DNA of 64,000 bases from Fimbriimonadales bacterium (GTDB lineage: Bacteria > Armatimonadota > Fimbriimonadia > Fimbriimonadales > GBS-DC), in the NCBI GenBank assembly GCA_026003075.1, contig BPGO01000001.1, positions 1-64,000 of the forward strand, given 5' to 3'. Below are positions 9,947-19,100 of the stretch, in pieces. The translations under genes and the position numbers were made by a program. How positions within the stretch are numbered: the first letter of the stretch is position 1; every line of letters begins with the position of its first letter. Under the pieces are notes generated by a model that saw only the letters and a program-made list of their open reading frames with translations, was not told where the DNA came from and made no database searches.

Positions 9947-9952
9947 TACAAT
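9947..9952 (+). promoter_or_regulatory. TACAAT box directly before ftsY (leaderless type)
   Basis: GGGTACAAT ends 8 bases before the ftsY ATG at 9961. There is no Shine-Dalgarno sequence. A transcript starting about 7 bases after the box would begin at the start codon. Confidence 0.6.
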
Positions 9953-9960
9953 TCCCCCCG

Positions 9961-10854
9961 ATGCGACTGGGGATTTTCAAGGGTTGGCTTAACAAAGTGG
10001 GACAGGTGTTCACACGGCGCGGCGTCGATGAGGAACTGCTGGAGGAACTGGAAGAGACGCTGATTACCGCCGATATGAATGTGAACGCCGTGCAGGAGAT
10101 TTTGGACGCGCTCCGCGCTGAGGCAAAAGCCCAACGCCTGCGGGAAGAGTCCGATGTGCGAGCGTGCTTGCGGAATCTGTTGAAGGGTTGGCTGGGCGAG
10201 CCAGCGCCGCTGACCGAGAGCGCACCGCCCCCAACAGTGTACCTATTCGTCGGGGTGAACGGCGTGGGCAAGACGACCAGCATCGCGAAGGTGGGGCACA
10301 TGCTGCAGTGTCAAGGGAAGCGCGTGCTGCTGGCGGCAGGCGACACCTTCCGCGCCGCCGCTATCGACCAACTCCAAATCTGGGCGGAGCGATTGAACTG
10401 CGATATCGTGAAACACAAAGAGGGCGCAGACCCGTCTGCGGTGGTGTTCGATGCGATCCAAGCGGCACGCGCACGGGGAATCGATTTCGTACTCGCCGAC
10501 ACCGCAGGGCGTCAGCATACACACGCCCGACTGATGGAAGAGCTCAAGAAAATCTACCGCGTCGCCGAGAAGGCGTTGGAACGCCCGCCCGACGAAGTGC
10601 TGCTCGTGCTGGACGCGGTCGCAGGGCAGAACGCAATTCGTCAGGCGGAGGAGTTCGCACGCGCGTTGCCCCTCACCGGAATCATCCTGACCAAACTGGA
10701 CAGCACCAGCCGTGGGGGCGCAATCCTCACCATCCGCAAGGAGCTGGGCATCCCCATCAAACTGGTCGGCTTGGGGGAGAAAGCCGACCAGATAGCGCCG
10801 TTCGACCCCGACGCTTTCGTGGAAGGGCTGATTGGAGGAGAGGAGCCCTCGTAA
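9961..10854 (+). CDS. ftsY: Signal recognition particle receptor FtsY
   Basis: 297 residues. The GTPase docks SRP-ribosome complexes at the membrane. The N domain (about 1-85) is followed by the G domain: P-loop [15 protein letters not shown] near 100-114, [25 protein letters not shown] and [13 protein letters not shown]. There is no acidic A domain, so it is a short FtsY as in many Gram-positives and thermophiles. Preceded by a probable leaderless promoter; convergent with trpE, with 14 bases between the two stops. Confidence 0.95.
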   Translation: MRLGIFKGWLNKVGQVFTRRGVDEELLEELEETLITADMNVNAVQEILDALRAEAKAQRLREESDVRACLRNLLKGWLGEPAPLTESAPPPTVYLFVGVNGVGKTTSIAKVGHMLQCQGKRVLLAAGDTFRAAAIDQLQIWAERLNCDIVKHKEGADPSAVVFDAIQAARARGIDFVLADTAGRQHTHARLMEELKKIYRVAEKALERPPDEVLLVLDAVAGQNAIRQAEEFARALPLTGIILTKLDSTSRGGAILTIRKELGIPIKLVGLGEKADQIAPFDPDAFVEGLIGGEEPS

Positions 10855-10868
10855 TCGCCTGCAGGGGG

Positions 10869-12356
10869 TTATTCCAGCCCCCGATGCGCTCGCTCAATGG
10901 CGCTCAGGGCGGCACGGGCTTTATTGAGGCACTCCTCGTACTCGCGTTCGGGCGCCGAGTCCGCCACAATCCCCGCACCCGCCTGCACATGCGCGACGCC
11001 GTCTTTGACGAATATCGTGCGAATCGTGATGCAGGCGTCCATTTCGTTCGTGTAGCTGAAGTAGCCAACAGCGCCTGCGTACGGTCCGCGTTGCGTCGGC
11101 TCCAGCTCGTCGATAATCTCCATTGCGCGGACTTTCGGCGCGCCGGAAACCGTGCCCGCAGGGAAACACGCCCGTAGCACATCAAATGCGTCTGCATCGG
11201 GACGCAACTGCCCCTGCACTTCCGACACGATATGCATCACATGCGAGTAGCGCTCTATGACCATCAGTTCAGTGGTCTGCACCGTGCCGTAGAGGCTCAC
11301 GCGTCCGATGTCGTTGCGCCCTAAGTCTACCAGCATAATATGCTCGGCGCGTTCCTTCGGGTCCGCAAGCAACTCCTGCGCAAGGCGGGCGTCTTCATCG
11401 GGCGTTTTGCCGCGTGGGCGCGTGCCCGCAATCGGGCGCGTAATGGCTTTGCCCTCCTCTACCGTCGCCAGCACCTCCGGCGACGCACCAATTAGCGTCG
11501 TGTCGTCAAACTGCAGATAAAACATATAAGGCGACGGGTTGATACTGCGAAGGGCGCGATAGAGAGACAGCGGCGGCGCGGTAATCGGCTGGCTAAACCG
11601 CTGCGAGAGCACCACCTGAATGCAGTCGCCAGCGCGGATATACTCCACCGTCTTGCGTACAGCGTCTTCAAACGCCTCGCGTGTGATATTGGGCTGCGGG
11701 CGGAGTTGGAAGTGCGGGTCTTCATAGCGCGGGGGTGGGGGCAACGGCGTGCGCAGGCGCTGCAAAGTCTCTTCAATACGCGCCAGCGCACGCTGATAAC
11801 CACTTTCTGGATTCGCACTCGGAGCGGGATTTGTCAAAACAGTAATCGTGTGCTGGACATGGTCAAAAATCAACAGCACTTCAGGCGCAATCAAGCAGCA
11901 ATCGTCGGTATGGAGGTCATCGTGCGGGGCGTTGGGCAAATGTTCGAAAAAGCGCACGAGGTCATAGCTCAGGTAGCCCACGAGTCCGCCCGTGAAGCGT
12001 GGCAGGTTCGGCGACGCCTGATACGGATAGCGTCTTAGCAACGCACGCGCGATGTCTAAAGGCGTCTGGTGCAACGGGATCTCGAAACGGCGCCAGCCTG
12101 AATCGCGTTCCCACAGGCGAGCGATCCTGCCTTTCGTGCGCAGAATCAGCGTCGGTGCAAAGCCAATATAGGAGTATCGAGCGATTTGCTCGCCGCCTGA
12201 GACACTCTCCAGCAGGAAAGCGTACGGTTCGCGCGACGCTGCTTTATAGAACGCCGAAACGGGCGTCTCCCAATCCGCGAGCGCAACCCGATAGACAGGT
12301 GTCAAACGCCCTTGCTGCGTTATAGCAAGGTATTCAGCGAAATCGGGAACCGTCAT
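10869..12356 (-). CDS. trpE: Anthranilate synthase component I
   Basis: 495 residues. It converts chorismate to anthranilate with TrpG. LLES near residue 48 matches the tryptophan feedback motif. The chorismate-binding core has PIAGTRPRG, AEHIMLVDLGRNDIGRV and FPAGTVSGAPKVRAMEIIDELE. trpG is not adjacent. It starts 9 bases after the ferritin-like gene, so the pair is probably cotranscribed. The combination of iron storage and tryptophan synthesis has no obvious logic. Confidence 0.95.
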   Translation of the reverse strand: MTVPDFAEYLAITQQGRLTPVYRVALADWETPVSAFYKAASREPYAFLLESVSGGEQIARYSYIGFAPTLILRTKGRIARLWERDSGWRRFEIPLHQTPLDIARALLRRYPYQASPNLPRFTGGLVGYLSYDLVRFFEHLPNAPHDDLHTDDCCLIAPEVLLIFDHVQHTITVLTNPAPSANPESGYQRALARIEETLQRLRTPLPPPPRYEDPHFQLRPQPNITREAFEDAVRKTVEYIRAGDCIQVVLSQRFSQPITAPPLSLYRALRSINPSPYMFYLQFDDTTLIGASPEVLATVEEGKAITRPIAGTRPRGKTPDEDARLAQELLADPKERAEHIMLVDLGRNDIGRVSLYGTVQTTELMVIERYSHVMHIVSEVQGQLRPDADAFDVLRACFPAGTVSGAPKVRAMEIIDELEPTQRGPYAGAVGYFSYTNEMDACITIRTIFVKDGVAHVQAGAGIVADSAPEREYEECLNKARAALSAIERAHRGLE

Positions 12357-12365
12357 CTACCCTGT

Positions 12366-12788
12366 CTACAGCCCGCGCAGGATCATCTCTATTGCCTCTT
12401 TGTGTTTGGTCTCATCGGAGATGATGTCCTCCAGATCGTTCACCAAACCGAAATCGCCCATCTGCTCTGCCAGATTACGACGTTGGAGGTAGCGGGCGAT
12501 CGTCTCCTCTTCTGCGCGATGCACATTCAGCAGCATCTGTTTCAGGTCGCTGGCGGGCGGTACAGCGACCGGCGTCGTCGTGGGCGTTCCGCCTAACGCA
12601 GCGATTTTATTCGCCAAGTACTCTGCATGGCGCAGCTCGTCGGGAACCTCACGCATGAAGAACTCTTTCATCTCCTCGCGGTAGATACCTGTCACCGTCG
12701 CGCCGTAGGTAATGTAGGTGATAATCGCCTGATACTCATTTGCCAAGTCCGTATTCAGACCCTCAATCAACTGTTCCTTGATCGACAT
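12366..12788 (-). CDS. Ferritin-like di-iron protein
   Basis: 140 residues from the ATG at 12788, which has GGAGG 8 bases upstream; a TTG two codons earlier is less likely. Four-helix ferritin-like fold. Glu18 (LANEYQA), Glu51 and His54 (ELRH), a Glu cluster at 93-95 (RAEEETI) and Glu126/His129 (DETKH) supply two ExxH-type half-sites for a di-iron centre. It looks like a short bacterioferritin or rubrerythrin-like protein that stores iron or scavenges peroxide. A Dps role is possible. TACACT promoter box at 12808-12813. Confidence 0.8.
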   Translation of the reverse strand: MSIKEQLIEGLNTDLANEYQAIITYITYGATVTGIYREEMKEFFMREVPDELRHAEYLANKIAALGGTPTTTPVAVPPASDLKQMLLNVHRAEEETIARYLQRRNLAEQMGDFGLVNDLEDIISDETKHKEAIEMILRGL

Positions 12789-12807
12789 GACCAACCTCCG
12801 TAGGTTA

Positions 12808-12813
12808 AGTGTA
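12808..12813 (-). promoter_or_regulatory. TACACT box upstream of the ferritin-like gene
   Basis: GGGTACACT on the minus strand, followed by GGAGG and the ATG at 12788. The same GG/GGG-TACANT form recurs before many genes in this window. Confidence 0.5.
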
Positions 12814-12879
12814 CCCTATGGTTTGCTATTTACTCTCACCCCCTGCCCCTCTCCCAGAGCGTGATTGCTTGCCCTCACC

Positions 12880-12912
12880 CCCCACCCCTCTCCCTCTGGG
12901 AGAGGGGTGGGG
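12880..12912. repeat. Perfect hairpin repeat, C-rich arm and G-rich arm
   Basis: CCCCACCCCTCTCCC, loop TCT, then its exact complement. It is flanked by partial copies of the same word (CCCTGCCCCTCTCCC from about 12840). No T run follows on either side. It resembles the dispersed hairpin repeats found between genes in many bacteria; a shorter relative occurs near 37340. It may end the subtilase transcript. Confidence 0.75.
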
Positions 12913-12937
12913 AGATCGGGGAAAGAAGGGGAACGTT

Positions 12938-14791
12938 TCAGAACCACACGGTCAACCGCGCGGAACGGGAGACGCCGTTGTAGGTAGCCGTAATCGTGAC
13001 GGTCGTGATGGAAAAGGCGGAGGTCGTGCGGATTGTGAAGCTCGCGCTGGTTGCTCCCGCAGGAACCGTCACGGTGCTGGGCACGATTGCGCGGCTGGAA
13101 CTGCTGCGCAGCTGCACCGTGACGCCGCCTGCAGGTGCAGGAGCGCTTAGCTGCACCGTTCCCGTTGCACTGCTGCCACCCCAGACCGATGTCGGGCTGA
13201 TGGTGAGTGATTGCAGAGAGACGCTGCCCGAGGGTGGGTTCACTGTCAGGGTCGCCGTGCGCGAGACACCCCCTGCGGAGGCAGTGATGGTGACGCTTGT
13301 GCTGGTGGAGACCGCCGCGGTCGAGACCGTGAAGTTCGCACTGGTGGCTCCTGCAGGCACGGTCACACTGCTTGGCACTGAGGCGACGCTGGGATTGCTG
13401 CTACTGAGGTTCACGACGAATCCACCCGAAGGCGCCGCTGCGGTGAGCGTCACCGTCCCCGTAGAGCTGTTGCCGCCCACGACGCTGGTGGGATTCAGGC
13501 TCAGCGTGTTTAGGCTGGGCTGCGTCGGTCCCCCGCCACCGACTGCCTGCAGCGCGCGATAGACATTCAATCGCCCTGCGCCTTGAGCGATGGTGCGTCC
13601 ACTGTAGGGCTGATAGGGATCGACATTCGTCTCTAATGCGCTGCGCAGCTGGGCGTTGGTCAAACTCGGATTATGCGACCAGAGCACCGCCGCCGCGCCC
13701 GCAACATGGGGACACGCCATCGAGGTGCCGCTCAGCGACTGGTAACGATTACTCGGATAGGTGGACAGAATGCTCACGCCCGGCGCGGCGATGTCCACCC
13801 ACGAACCGTACTGCGAGAAGCTTGCTAACCTGTCGGCAGAATCCGTCGCGGCGACCGCGATGCAGTTGGTGTAGTAGGCAGGATACTGCGGCGAGGAGCT
13901 CCCTCCGTTGCCTGCAGCCACAACGATCAGACAGCCGCGAGTCCAAGCGTAGTTCACCGCGTCTTGCAACTGCTGCGCTCCAGAACCCGCGCCCAGACTC
14001 AAGCTCAGGATATGGGCGCCGTTGTCCGCAGCCCATGTAATCCCCCGCGCGACCCCGTCCAAACTGCCTGAGCCGCTGGAGCTGAGTACCTTGACGGGCA
14101 TGAGCTGCACAAAGCTATTCGCGTTCGCAATCGCCGGATTCCACGCCGCCACACCCGCGATGCCGATGCCGTTATTAATCTCTGCTGCGGCGATGCCCGC
14201 GCAGTGTGTGCCGTGCCCGTTATCGTCGAGAGCGTTCGTGGTGTTATTCAGCGTGTTGTAGCCGTAAATTGCGCCGCCAGCATGCCGACGCATCTTGTTG
14301 GTCAGGTCAGGATGATTGGAATCGATGCCAGTATCGATAATCGCGATGTAGACCGTGCGCTGGGGTTGCCAGATGTCCCACGCGAGGTTCGCCTGAATCC
14401 GCGCCAATCCGTATTGCTGTCCGTAGCTGGGGTCGTTCGGCGTCGCGAAGGCAAACGCGAGGTAGTTCGGTTCCACATAGCGCACCCCGGGCAAAGCGCG
14501 TAAAAACTCGCCTGCGCTCTCCATCGAAATTCCTGGCGCAAGACGCACCACATAGGCGTTGATAGGCGGATTCTGCGAGGCAATGGTTCCTACCATCTCC
14601 ATCGCCTGTAGAGGCAGCGCCAAGTCGCCATGCTCCAAGCCGACCACGAGTTCGCCTGGCACAAAAGGTGCGGGAATCTCTTGGGGATTCAGACTCGGCA
14701 CAGGCGCATCCACCGGCTCCACTTGCGTCCACCCGAGCTGCAAAGCAACGATGCAGCTAATGCATGCCAAAATTGGTTGGATCACTCGCAT
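12938..14791 (-). CDS. Secreted subtilisin-family serine protease (S8) with Ig-like repeats
   Basis: 617 residues. A signal peptide (1-22) is followed by an I9-like propeptide (about 45-110). The catalytic domain has Asp153 (AIIDTGID), His193 (NGHGTHCAG), oxyanion Asn295 (AAGN) and Ser357 (GTSMACPH), so the triad is complete. The C-terminus carries two tandem beta-sandwich repeats of about 95 residues, each ending in TVPAGATSA(N/S)FT and TATLTV or SARLTV, probably for substrate or surface binding. Start has GGAGG upstream. Possibly thermostable, though this is not provable from sequence. Confidence 0.93.
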   Translation of the reverse strand: MRVIQPILACISCIVALQLGWTQVEPVDAPVPSLNPQEIPAPFVPGELVVGLEHGDLALPLQAMEMVGTIASQNPPINAYVVRLAPGISMESAGEFLRALPGVRYVEPNYLAFAFATPNDPSYGQQYGLARIQANLAWDIWQPQRTVYIAIIDTGIDSNHPDLTNKMRRHAGGAIYGYNTLNNTTNALDDNGHGTHCAGIAAAEINNGIGIAGVAAWNPAIANANSFVQLMPVKVLSSSGSGSLDGVARGITWAADNGAHILSLSLGAGSGAQQLQDAVNYAWTRGCLIVVAAGNGGSSSPQYPAYYTNCIAVAATDSADRLASFSQYGSWVDIAAPGVSILSTYPSNRYQSLSGTSMACPHVAGAAAVLWSHNPSLTNAQLRSALETNVDPYQPYSGRTIAQGAGRLNVYRALQAVGGGGPTQPSLNTLSLNPTSVVGGNSSTGTVTLTAAAPSGGFVVNLSSSNPSVASVPSSVTVPAGATSANFTVSTAAVSTSTSVTITASAGGVSRTATLTVNPPSGSVSLQSLTISPTSVWGGSSATGTVQLSAPAPAGGVTVQLRSSSSRAIVPSTVTVPAGATSASFTIRTTSAFSITTVTITATYNGVSRSARLTVWF

Positions 14792-14852
14792 AGGCGTCCT
14801 CCATGGACCTCAAGTACGCCGAGCGATTGGCGATTCCTGCTAAGCTTTCTCA

Positions 14853-15704
14853 CTATTCGTTTACGCGCGCGCCCCAAAGCAACCGGTCGCGCAGTTTCTC
14901 GAAGAATTCCCCCTCGTTGAACGACAACAGCTTGGTGCGGAAGGGCGCCGTCGTAATATGCACGATTTGCCCCATGCCAAGCGTCTGGTGGCGTCTGCCG
15001 TCGGTGGTCATAATGGCTTGGGCATTCGGCTCGTTCGTGGCTTCACAGCGAATCTCGATACTGATACGGGCATTTGGAGGCAGTACCAGCGGGCGTGCGC
15101 CGAGTGTGTGCGGCGAGATCGGCGCGAGGAGAAGCACCTCCGCTTGCGGATGCACCACCGGCGCCCCCACCGAAAGCGCATAGGCGGTCGAACCAGTCGG
15201 CGTAGCGACCAGCGAGCCATCGGCAGGGTAGGTCGTGAGTAGGAGGTCATTGACGCGAATCGTGAAGTTGAGCATCGGCGTAGTGGGTGCGCGTAGCAGG
15301 GTGATTTCGTTCAACGCGAAAGATAGGCGTACCTCACCTTCCACGCGCGCTTGCGCCATGAGGCGTTCCTGGGTTTGATAGTCGCCTGCTTGCCAGCGTC
15401 GGAGCGCATCGATGAGTGCATCTGGCTCCACCTGCGCGATGAAGCCGAAGCGTCCCATATGCACCCCCAACAACGGCACGCCTGCCGGCGCAGCGAGGGC
15501 GGCTCCTGTGAGCAGCGTGCCATCGCCGCCGAGCGTAATCACCAGCGCAAGGTTCGGGTCGGGCGGCTGGCTCCAGCGGGACGCCGTCGGCTGATCGGCA
15601 AGCACGACCCCGTAGCCCGCCGCCCGTAGCCACTGCGCGGTCTCTTGCGCACGGCGCGCCGCTTCAGGTTTAACAGCGTTATAGATAATCAAAACAGTCG
15701 CCAT
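14853..15704 (-). CDS. nadK: NAD kinase
   Basis: 283 residues. It phosphorylates NAD to NADP. GGDGTLL (Asp61) is the catalytic motif. Further conserved blocks are VPLLGVHMGRFGF, FALNEITLLR and the Gly-rich ATPTGSTAYALSVGAP. The ATG is one base after the TPR gene stop, which implies an operon. Confidence 0.95.
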   Translation of the reverse strand: MATVLIIYNAVKPEAARRAQETAQWLRAAGYGVVLADQPTASRWSQPPDPNLALVITLGGDGTLLTGAALAAPAGVPLLGVHMGRFGFIAQVEPDALIDALRRWQAGDYQTQERLMAQARVEGEVRLSFALNEITLLRAPTTPMLNFTIRVNDLLLTTYPADGSLVATPTGSTAYALSVGAPVVHPQAEVLLLAPISPHTLGARPLVLPPNARISIEIRCEATNEPNAQAIMTTDGRRHQTLGMGQIVHITTAPFRTKLLSFNEGEFFEKLRDRLLWGARVNE

Positions 15705-15705
15705 G

Positions 15706-17124
15706 CTATCGACTCTTTAAACGCTCCAGATTCTTACGGGCGTCTTCCAGCTGGGGGTCGATCTTCAGGGCTTCCTCATAGCGGGTGCGCGCTTTGGCAA
15801 TCTGACCTGCGCGTTCGTAGGCAGCGCCCAAGTTGTTCAAATAGACCGCGGAATTGGGGTTCAACGCGACGGCGCGTTCCAACGCTTGGATTGCCTCTCG
15901 CACGCGGTTCGTGCGCATCAAAACGATACCGAGGTTGTTCCACGCGGCGTGGGCGCGCTGATTCTCTTTCAACACAGCGCGATATTGGGCTTCGGCGCCG
16001 CGTAAGTCGCCCTTCTCCAGCATCAAGTCGCCGATGGCTAAGCGTGCCTCTTGATTCTTGGGTTCGGCGGCGACGACCTGCTGATAGAGTCGGAGCGCCT
16101 CGTCGGTCTCGCCTTTGCGTCGCTTCGCGGTGGCGAGATTGAGCCGCGCGGTGGTCAGGCGGGGGTTAAGCTCCAAAGCACGCTGCAGGTTCGCGATTGC
16201 GTCGTCGAGGCGTTCCTGACGCAGTTGCACGAAACCGAGCTGGTTCAGTGCGTCGGCGTCATCAGGGCGCAAGTTGAGCGCGTTTTCAAAGGAATTCGCT
16301 GCAGCAGCCAGGTTGCCTTTCTGCAGGTGTGCCACGCCGAGGTTGTAGTGCAGGTCGGGGTTATCGGGGTTCGCCGCGACGCCTTTTTGGAGGGCTTGAA
16401 TGGCTTTATCGGGCTGGCGCAGCCGCATATACGCCTCGCCCAGTTTGAGCCAGCCGCCGACCTCGTTGGGAATCTGCGGCATCACCTGCTCCAAAAGGCG
16501 TGCTACCTCTTGCCACTGCCCTTGCGTTGCCATAATGAGTGCGTAGTTATAGCGGAAAGTGGGGTTGCGCGGGTCTAACTCGGTGGCACGCTTGTAGTGC
16601 TGCGCCGCACGCGCATTCTGCAGAGTCATCTGATACGCGTAGCCCAGATTGTTGTGCGCGTTCGCATCGCGCGGATTTAGCTGGATTGCTTTCTGGTAGT
16701 GTACAATCGCTTTTTGGTATTGGCGCGTTTTCGTGTACAGGTTGCCCACATTGTAGTGCGCGTCAGCGTCGTCCGGCTTAATTCGGAGGGCGCGCTCGTA
16801 AGCCGCGATGGATTTGTCTATCTGATTTGTGTGGAGGTAGGCGTTGCCAAGATTATTCCATGCCTCCGCGCTGTTGGGGGTCAGGCGGGTGGCTTGCTCC
16901 AGCATCGGCACCGCCTCGGCGTATCGCCCCGACTTGAGATACAGATACCCCAACCAATTCACAACGGTCGGGTTGTTCTCGTCGCGCTGGTAGAGTTTCT
17001 CAAACGCCTCAATAGCCTCCTGGGTTTTACCCTCGTTCGCCAGTTTCACGGCATCGCGCACGGTCTGCGCCGTCGCCAAACAGGTCAAACTCACGATGGT
17101 GATCCAAAGTGCCACAGTTCGCAT
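15706..17124 (-). CDS. Exported tetratricopeptide-repeat protein
   Basis: 472 residues from ATG 17124, chosen because it opens a clean signal peptide (MRTVALWITIVSLTCLATAQ), has GGAGG upstream and a TATACT box at 17157-17162. An in-frame start at 17304 would add 60 non-homologous residues. About 12 TPR units with the usual W-LG-Y-A-P pattern (AEAWNNLGNAYLHTNQIDKS, ADAHYNVGNLYTKTRQYQKA) make a continuous superhelix for protein binding in the periplasm or cell surface. Partner unknown. Confidence 0.85.
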   Translation of the reverse strand: MRTVALWITIVSLTCLATAQTVRDAVKLANEGKTQEAIEAFEKLYQRDENNPTVVNWLGYLYLKSGRYAEAVPMLEQATRLTPNSAEAWNNLGNAYLHTNQIDKSIAAYERALRIKPDDADAHYNVGNLYTKTRQYQKAIVHYQKAIQLNPRDANAHNNLGYAYQMTLQNARAAQHYKRATELDPRNPTFRYNYALIMATQGQWQEVARLLEQVMPQIPNEVGGWLKLGEAYMRLRQPDKAIQALQKGVAANPDNPDLHYNLGVAHLQKGNLAAAANSFENALNLRPDDADALNQLGFVQLRQERLDDAIANLQRALELNPRLTTARLNLATAKRRKGETDEALRLYQQVVAAEPKNQEARLAIGDLMLEKGDLRGAEAQYRAVLKENQRAHAAWNNLGIVLMRTNRVREAIQALERAVALNPNSAVYLNNLGAAYERAGQIAKARTRYEEALKIDPQLEDARKNLERLKSR

Positions 17125-17156
17125 AATACTTGCCTCCAAGCCTTTAGACGCCCAGA

Positions 17157-17162
17157 AGTATA
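17157..17162 (-). promoter_or_regulatory. TATACT box of the TPR-nadK operon
   Basis: GGTATACT on the minus strand, 32 bases before the chosen ATG. Confidence 0.5.
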
Positions 17163-17242
17163 CCTGTGTGCCCCTCGGCGAGAGGCTACGCTTGGGCGCC
17201 CTGCCCCAGAACCCCACGGGCGTTATAACGCGCTGCGAATCT

Positions 17243-18100
17243 TCAATAACCGTAGCCGCTGCCCTGCGCCATGTAGGCGCTGTAGGCGAGCCAGACCGCC
17301 CCACCGCCGACGACCGCCAGTATCAGGAGCGGCACAGCAAACCGCACGAGTGGCGACTGGCGGCGCATCACGGGCAGCAGGCGCAATGCCGGCGTGAGCG
17401 CAAGTAGGTAGAGCAACGCAAGCGTGCCCGGCGCAAGGTCTGCAAAGCCGAGCGCAAGCGTCCAGAGCAACATAAACAGAAACATCGCCAGCGCCACCGC
17501 GCCGCGCCCCAGTGTGAACCCGCGTAGTAGCGCCAACACGACGCCGAACCCCATCATCCCGCCCAGCGTGCCGGCTAACTGCGCCGCCGACGCGATTTTG
17601 CCGTCGTAAAAGAGCAATCCTGCGCTAACGCCACCTAAGATTGCCATCAAGAACGGAACTGCGATTCCCGGCTCATCGCCCAACGGCGCCGTGAGCGTCA
17701 TCAACAGCCAGGTTCCCAGCGCAAAACTCAGGATATACGCCATGCCCGCCGTGTAGTTCCAGAACCCACCCAGCAGCGCGTAGAACGGAAGTACGAACAA
17801 CCACAACACGCCCAGCAGCGCACCCCAGACCCACACCCAGCGATACGCTGTGCCGATACCCGCCAGCCAGCCCAACGGCAAGGCGAACAGCGCGTGCCAA
17901 AACGCCCAGTGAGTGGCATCTAACGGGGGGAAATCGGGACGCCCTTGCACGCGCCAATACAACACCGCGAACCCCAGACTAACCCCCAACGGCGCAACCC
18001 ACACTTGGGCACGGCGGAGCCGCCAGCCCAACAGCCAAAACACTCCCGCTGTCAGCGCTGCCAGCGCCGCCGTTAAGGCACTATCAACAACGACATTCAC
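17243..18100 (-). CDS. Polytopic membrane protein of unknown function
   Basis: 285 residues, mostly hydrophobic, with about eight or nine membrane segments and Trp-rich loops. No motif recognised. It begins with GTG at 18100 and overlaps the YceI stop as GTGA, so it is the third gene of an ArsR-YceI-membrane protein operon. A role in transport or lipid handling alongside YceI is a guess from context only. Confidence 0.7.
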   Translation of the reverse strand: MNVVVDSALTAALAALTAGVFWLLGWRLRRAQVWVAPLGVSLGFAVLYWRVQGRPDFPPLDATHWAFWHALFALPLGWLAGIGTAYRWVWVWGALLGVLWLFVLPFYALLGGFWNYTAGMAYILSFALGTWLLMTLTAPLGDEPGIAVPFLMAILGGVSAGLLFYDGKIASAAQLAGTLGGMMGFGVVLALLRGFTLGRGAVALAMFLFMLLWTLALGFADLAPGTLALLYLLALTPALRLLPVMRRQSPLVRFAVPLLILAVVGGGAVWLAYSAYMAQGSGYGY

Positions 18101-18693
18101 TGACGAATGCCCTCCACCGCGAAGGTCACGCGCACCTCATCCGCCAGACCGCCGTTCAGACCGTAGTTAATGTTGAACTGGCTACGGCGAATGGTGAAAG
18201 TGGTCTCGAAGCCGATAATCTCCTGACCGCGTGGATTGCGCCCCTTGCCTGTGAAGGTCACTCGGGCGGTAATCGGGCGCGTGACACCGCGAATGGTCAG
18301 GTTGCCCTGGACCTCGACGGTCGTGTCGTTTATCTTACGCACGCGCGTACTCTTGAAGGTAATCTTGGGGAACTGACGCGCGTTGAAGAAGTCGGGACTA
18401 CGCAGGTGGTCGTCGCGCTGGCTGTTGCCTGTGTCGACGCTGTTCGCGTCAATCTCCACTTCGATGGAACTGTTCGCAGGGTTCTTCTCATCCACGACAA
18501 TCGTGCCCGAGAAGGAGTTGAACCGGCCATAAGCGAAGCCCGTGTTCATATGCTTCACGCGGAAGATAATAAACGAGTGAACGGGGTCAATCCGATAGGT
18601 CACGGCTTGTGCCTGCACCGATTGTAAAGAGCCGACCAGCGTCGCCACAATCGCCAGATGCGCCATCAGGCGCGTTCGGAACTGTTTAATCAT
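18097..18693 (-). CDS. YceI-family periplasmic lipid-binding protein
   Basis: 198 residues with a signal peptide (cleavage near VQAQA, residue 29). YceI hallmarks: YRIDPVHSFIIFRVKHMNTGFAYGRF, then SIEVEIDANSVDTGNSQRDDHLRSPDFFNARQFPKITF and a closing lipocalin-like barrel. Members bind polyisoprenoids in the periplasm. Its ATG overlaps the stop of the ArsR-type regulator, so its expression is probably governed by that repressor. Confidence 0.92.
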   Translation of the reverse strand: MIKQFRTRLMAHLAIVATLVGSLQSVQAQAVTYRIDPVHSFIIFRVKHMNTGFAYGRFNSFSGTIVVDEKNPANSSIEVEIDANSVDTGNSQRDDHLRSPDFFNARQFPKITFKSTRVRKINDTTVEVQGNLTIRGVTRPITARVTFTGKGRNPRGQEIIGFETTFTIRRSQFNINYGLNGGLADEVRVTFAVEGIRQ

Positions 18694-19013
18694 AGTGAAC
18701 CCTCCTCCTTAGAGTGTGTTGAAGTGTCATCGGTCTGTTCCAATGTTGCGAGCCACCGAGCGAAGGCGCAGAGTATCTCGCGACGGACGCGGAAGTAGTG
18801 ATGTTGCCCCTGCTTGCGCATCACCACCAAATCAGCATTCATGAGACTATTGAGGTGGTGGGAGACGGTGGACTGCGCCACGGGGAACCGCTCCGCCAAA
18901 TCACCACAGGAGAGCTCCTCGTGCTGCAATAACGCGCGCAGAATACTCAGGCGCGTAGGGTCTGCCAACGCCCGTGCGATTTGAATCGCCTTTCGCTCAG
19001 GGAGCTCGTTCAT
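18690..19013 (-). CDS. ArsR-family winged-helix repressor
   Basis: 107 residues. The winged helix-turn-helix spans about 15-85 (ADPTRLSILRAL, LSCGDLAERFPVAQSTVSHHLNSL, VVMRKQGQHHYFRV). The ArsR metal site ELCVCDL is replaced by ELSCGDL with one Cys, so it may sense something other than arsenite. First gene of the operon with yceI. An imperfect palindrome overlaps the promoter at 19022-19037. Confidence 0.88.
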   Translation of the reverse strand: MNELPERKAIQIARALADPTRLSILRALLQHEELSCGDLAERFPVAQSTVSHHLNSLMNADLVVMRKQGQHHYFRVRREILCAFARWLATLEQTDDTSTHSKEEGSL

Positions 19014-19021
19014 AGACCGTT

Positions 19022-19037
19022 GTACATATATCTATAC
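19022..19037. promoter_or_regulatory. Imperfect palindrome, candidate operator of the ArsR-type repressor
   Basis: GTACATATATCTATAC: half-sites match at 6 of 8 positions. It lies 8 bases upstream of the repressor ATG and covers the A+T-rich promoter region, the usual place for autorepression in this family. Confidence 0.45.
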
Positions 19038-19100
19038 GATGACGCGGGGAAAAAGTTCCCTGGGTGGGAAATAGTTGAGGGATTTCCCGTGTAATTCCGC

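Noticed and set aside
12996-13562. A 188-codon plus-strand frame opposite the subtilase C-terminus.
   Set aside because: Val/Thr-rich mirror of the Ig-like repeats; typical antisense artefact of repeated codons.
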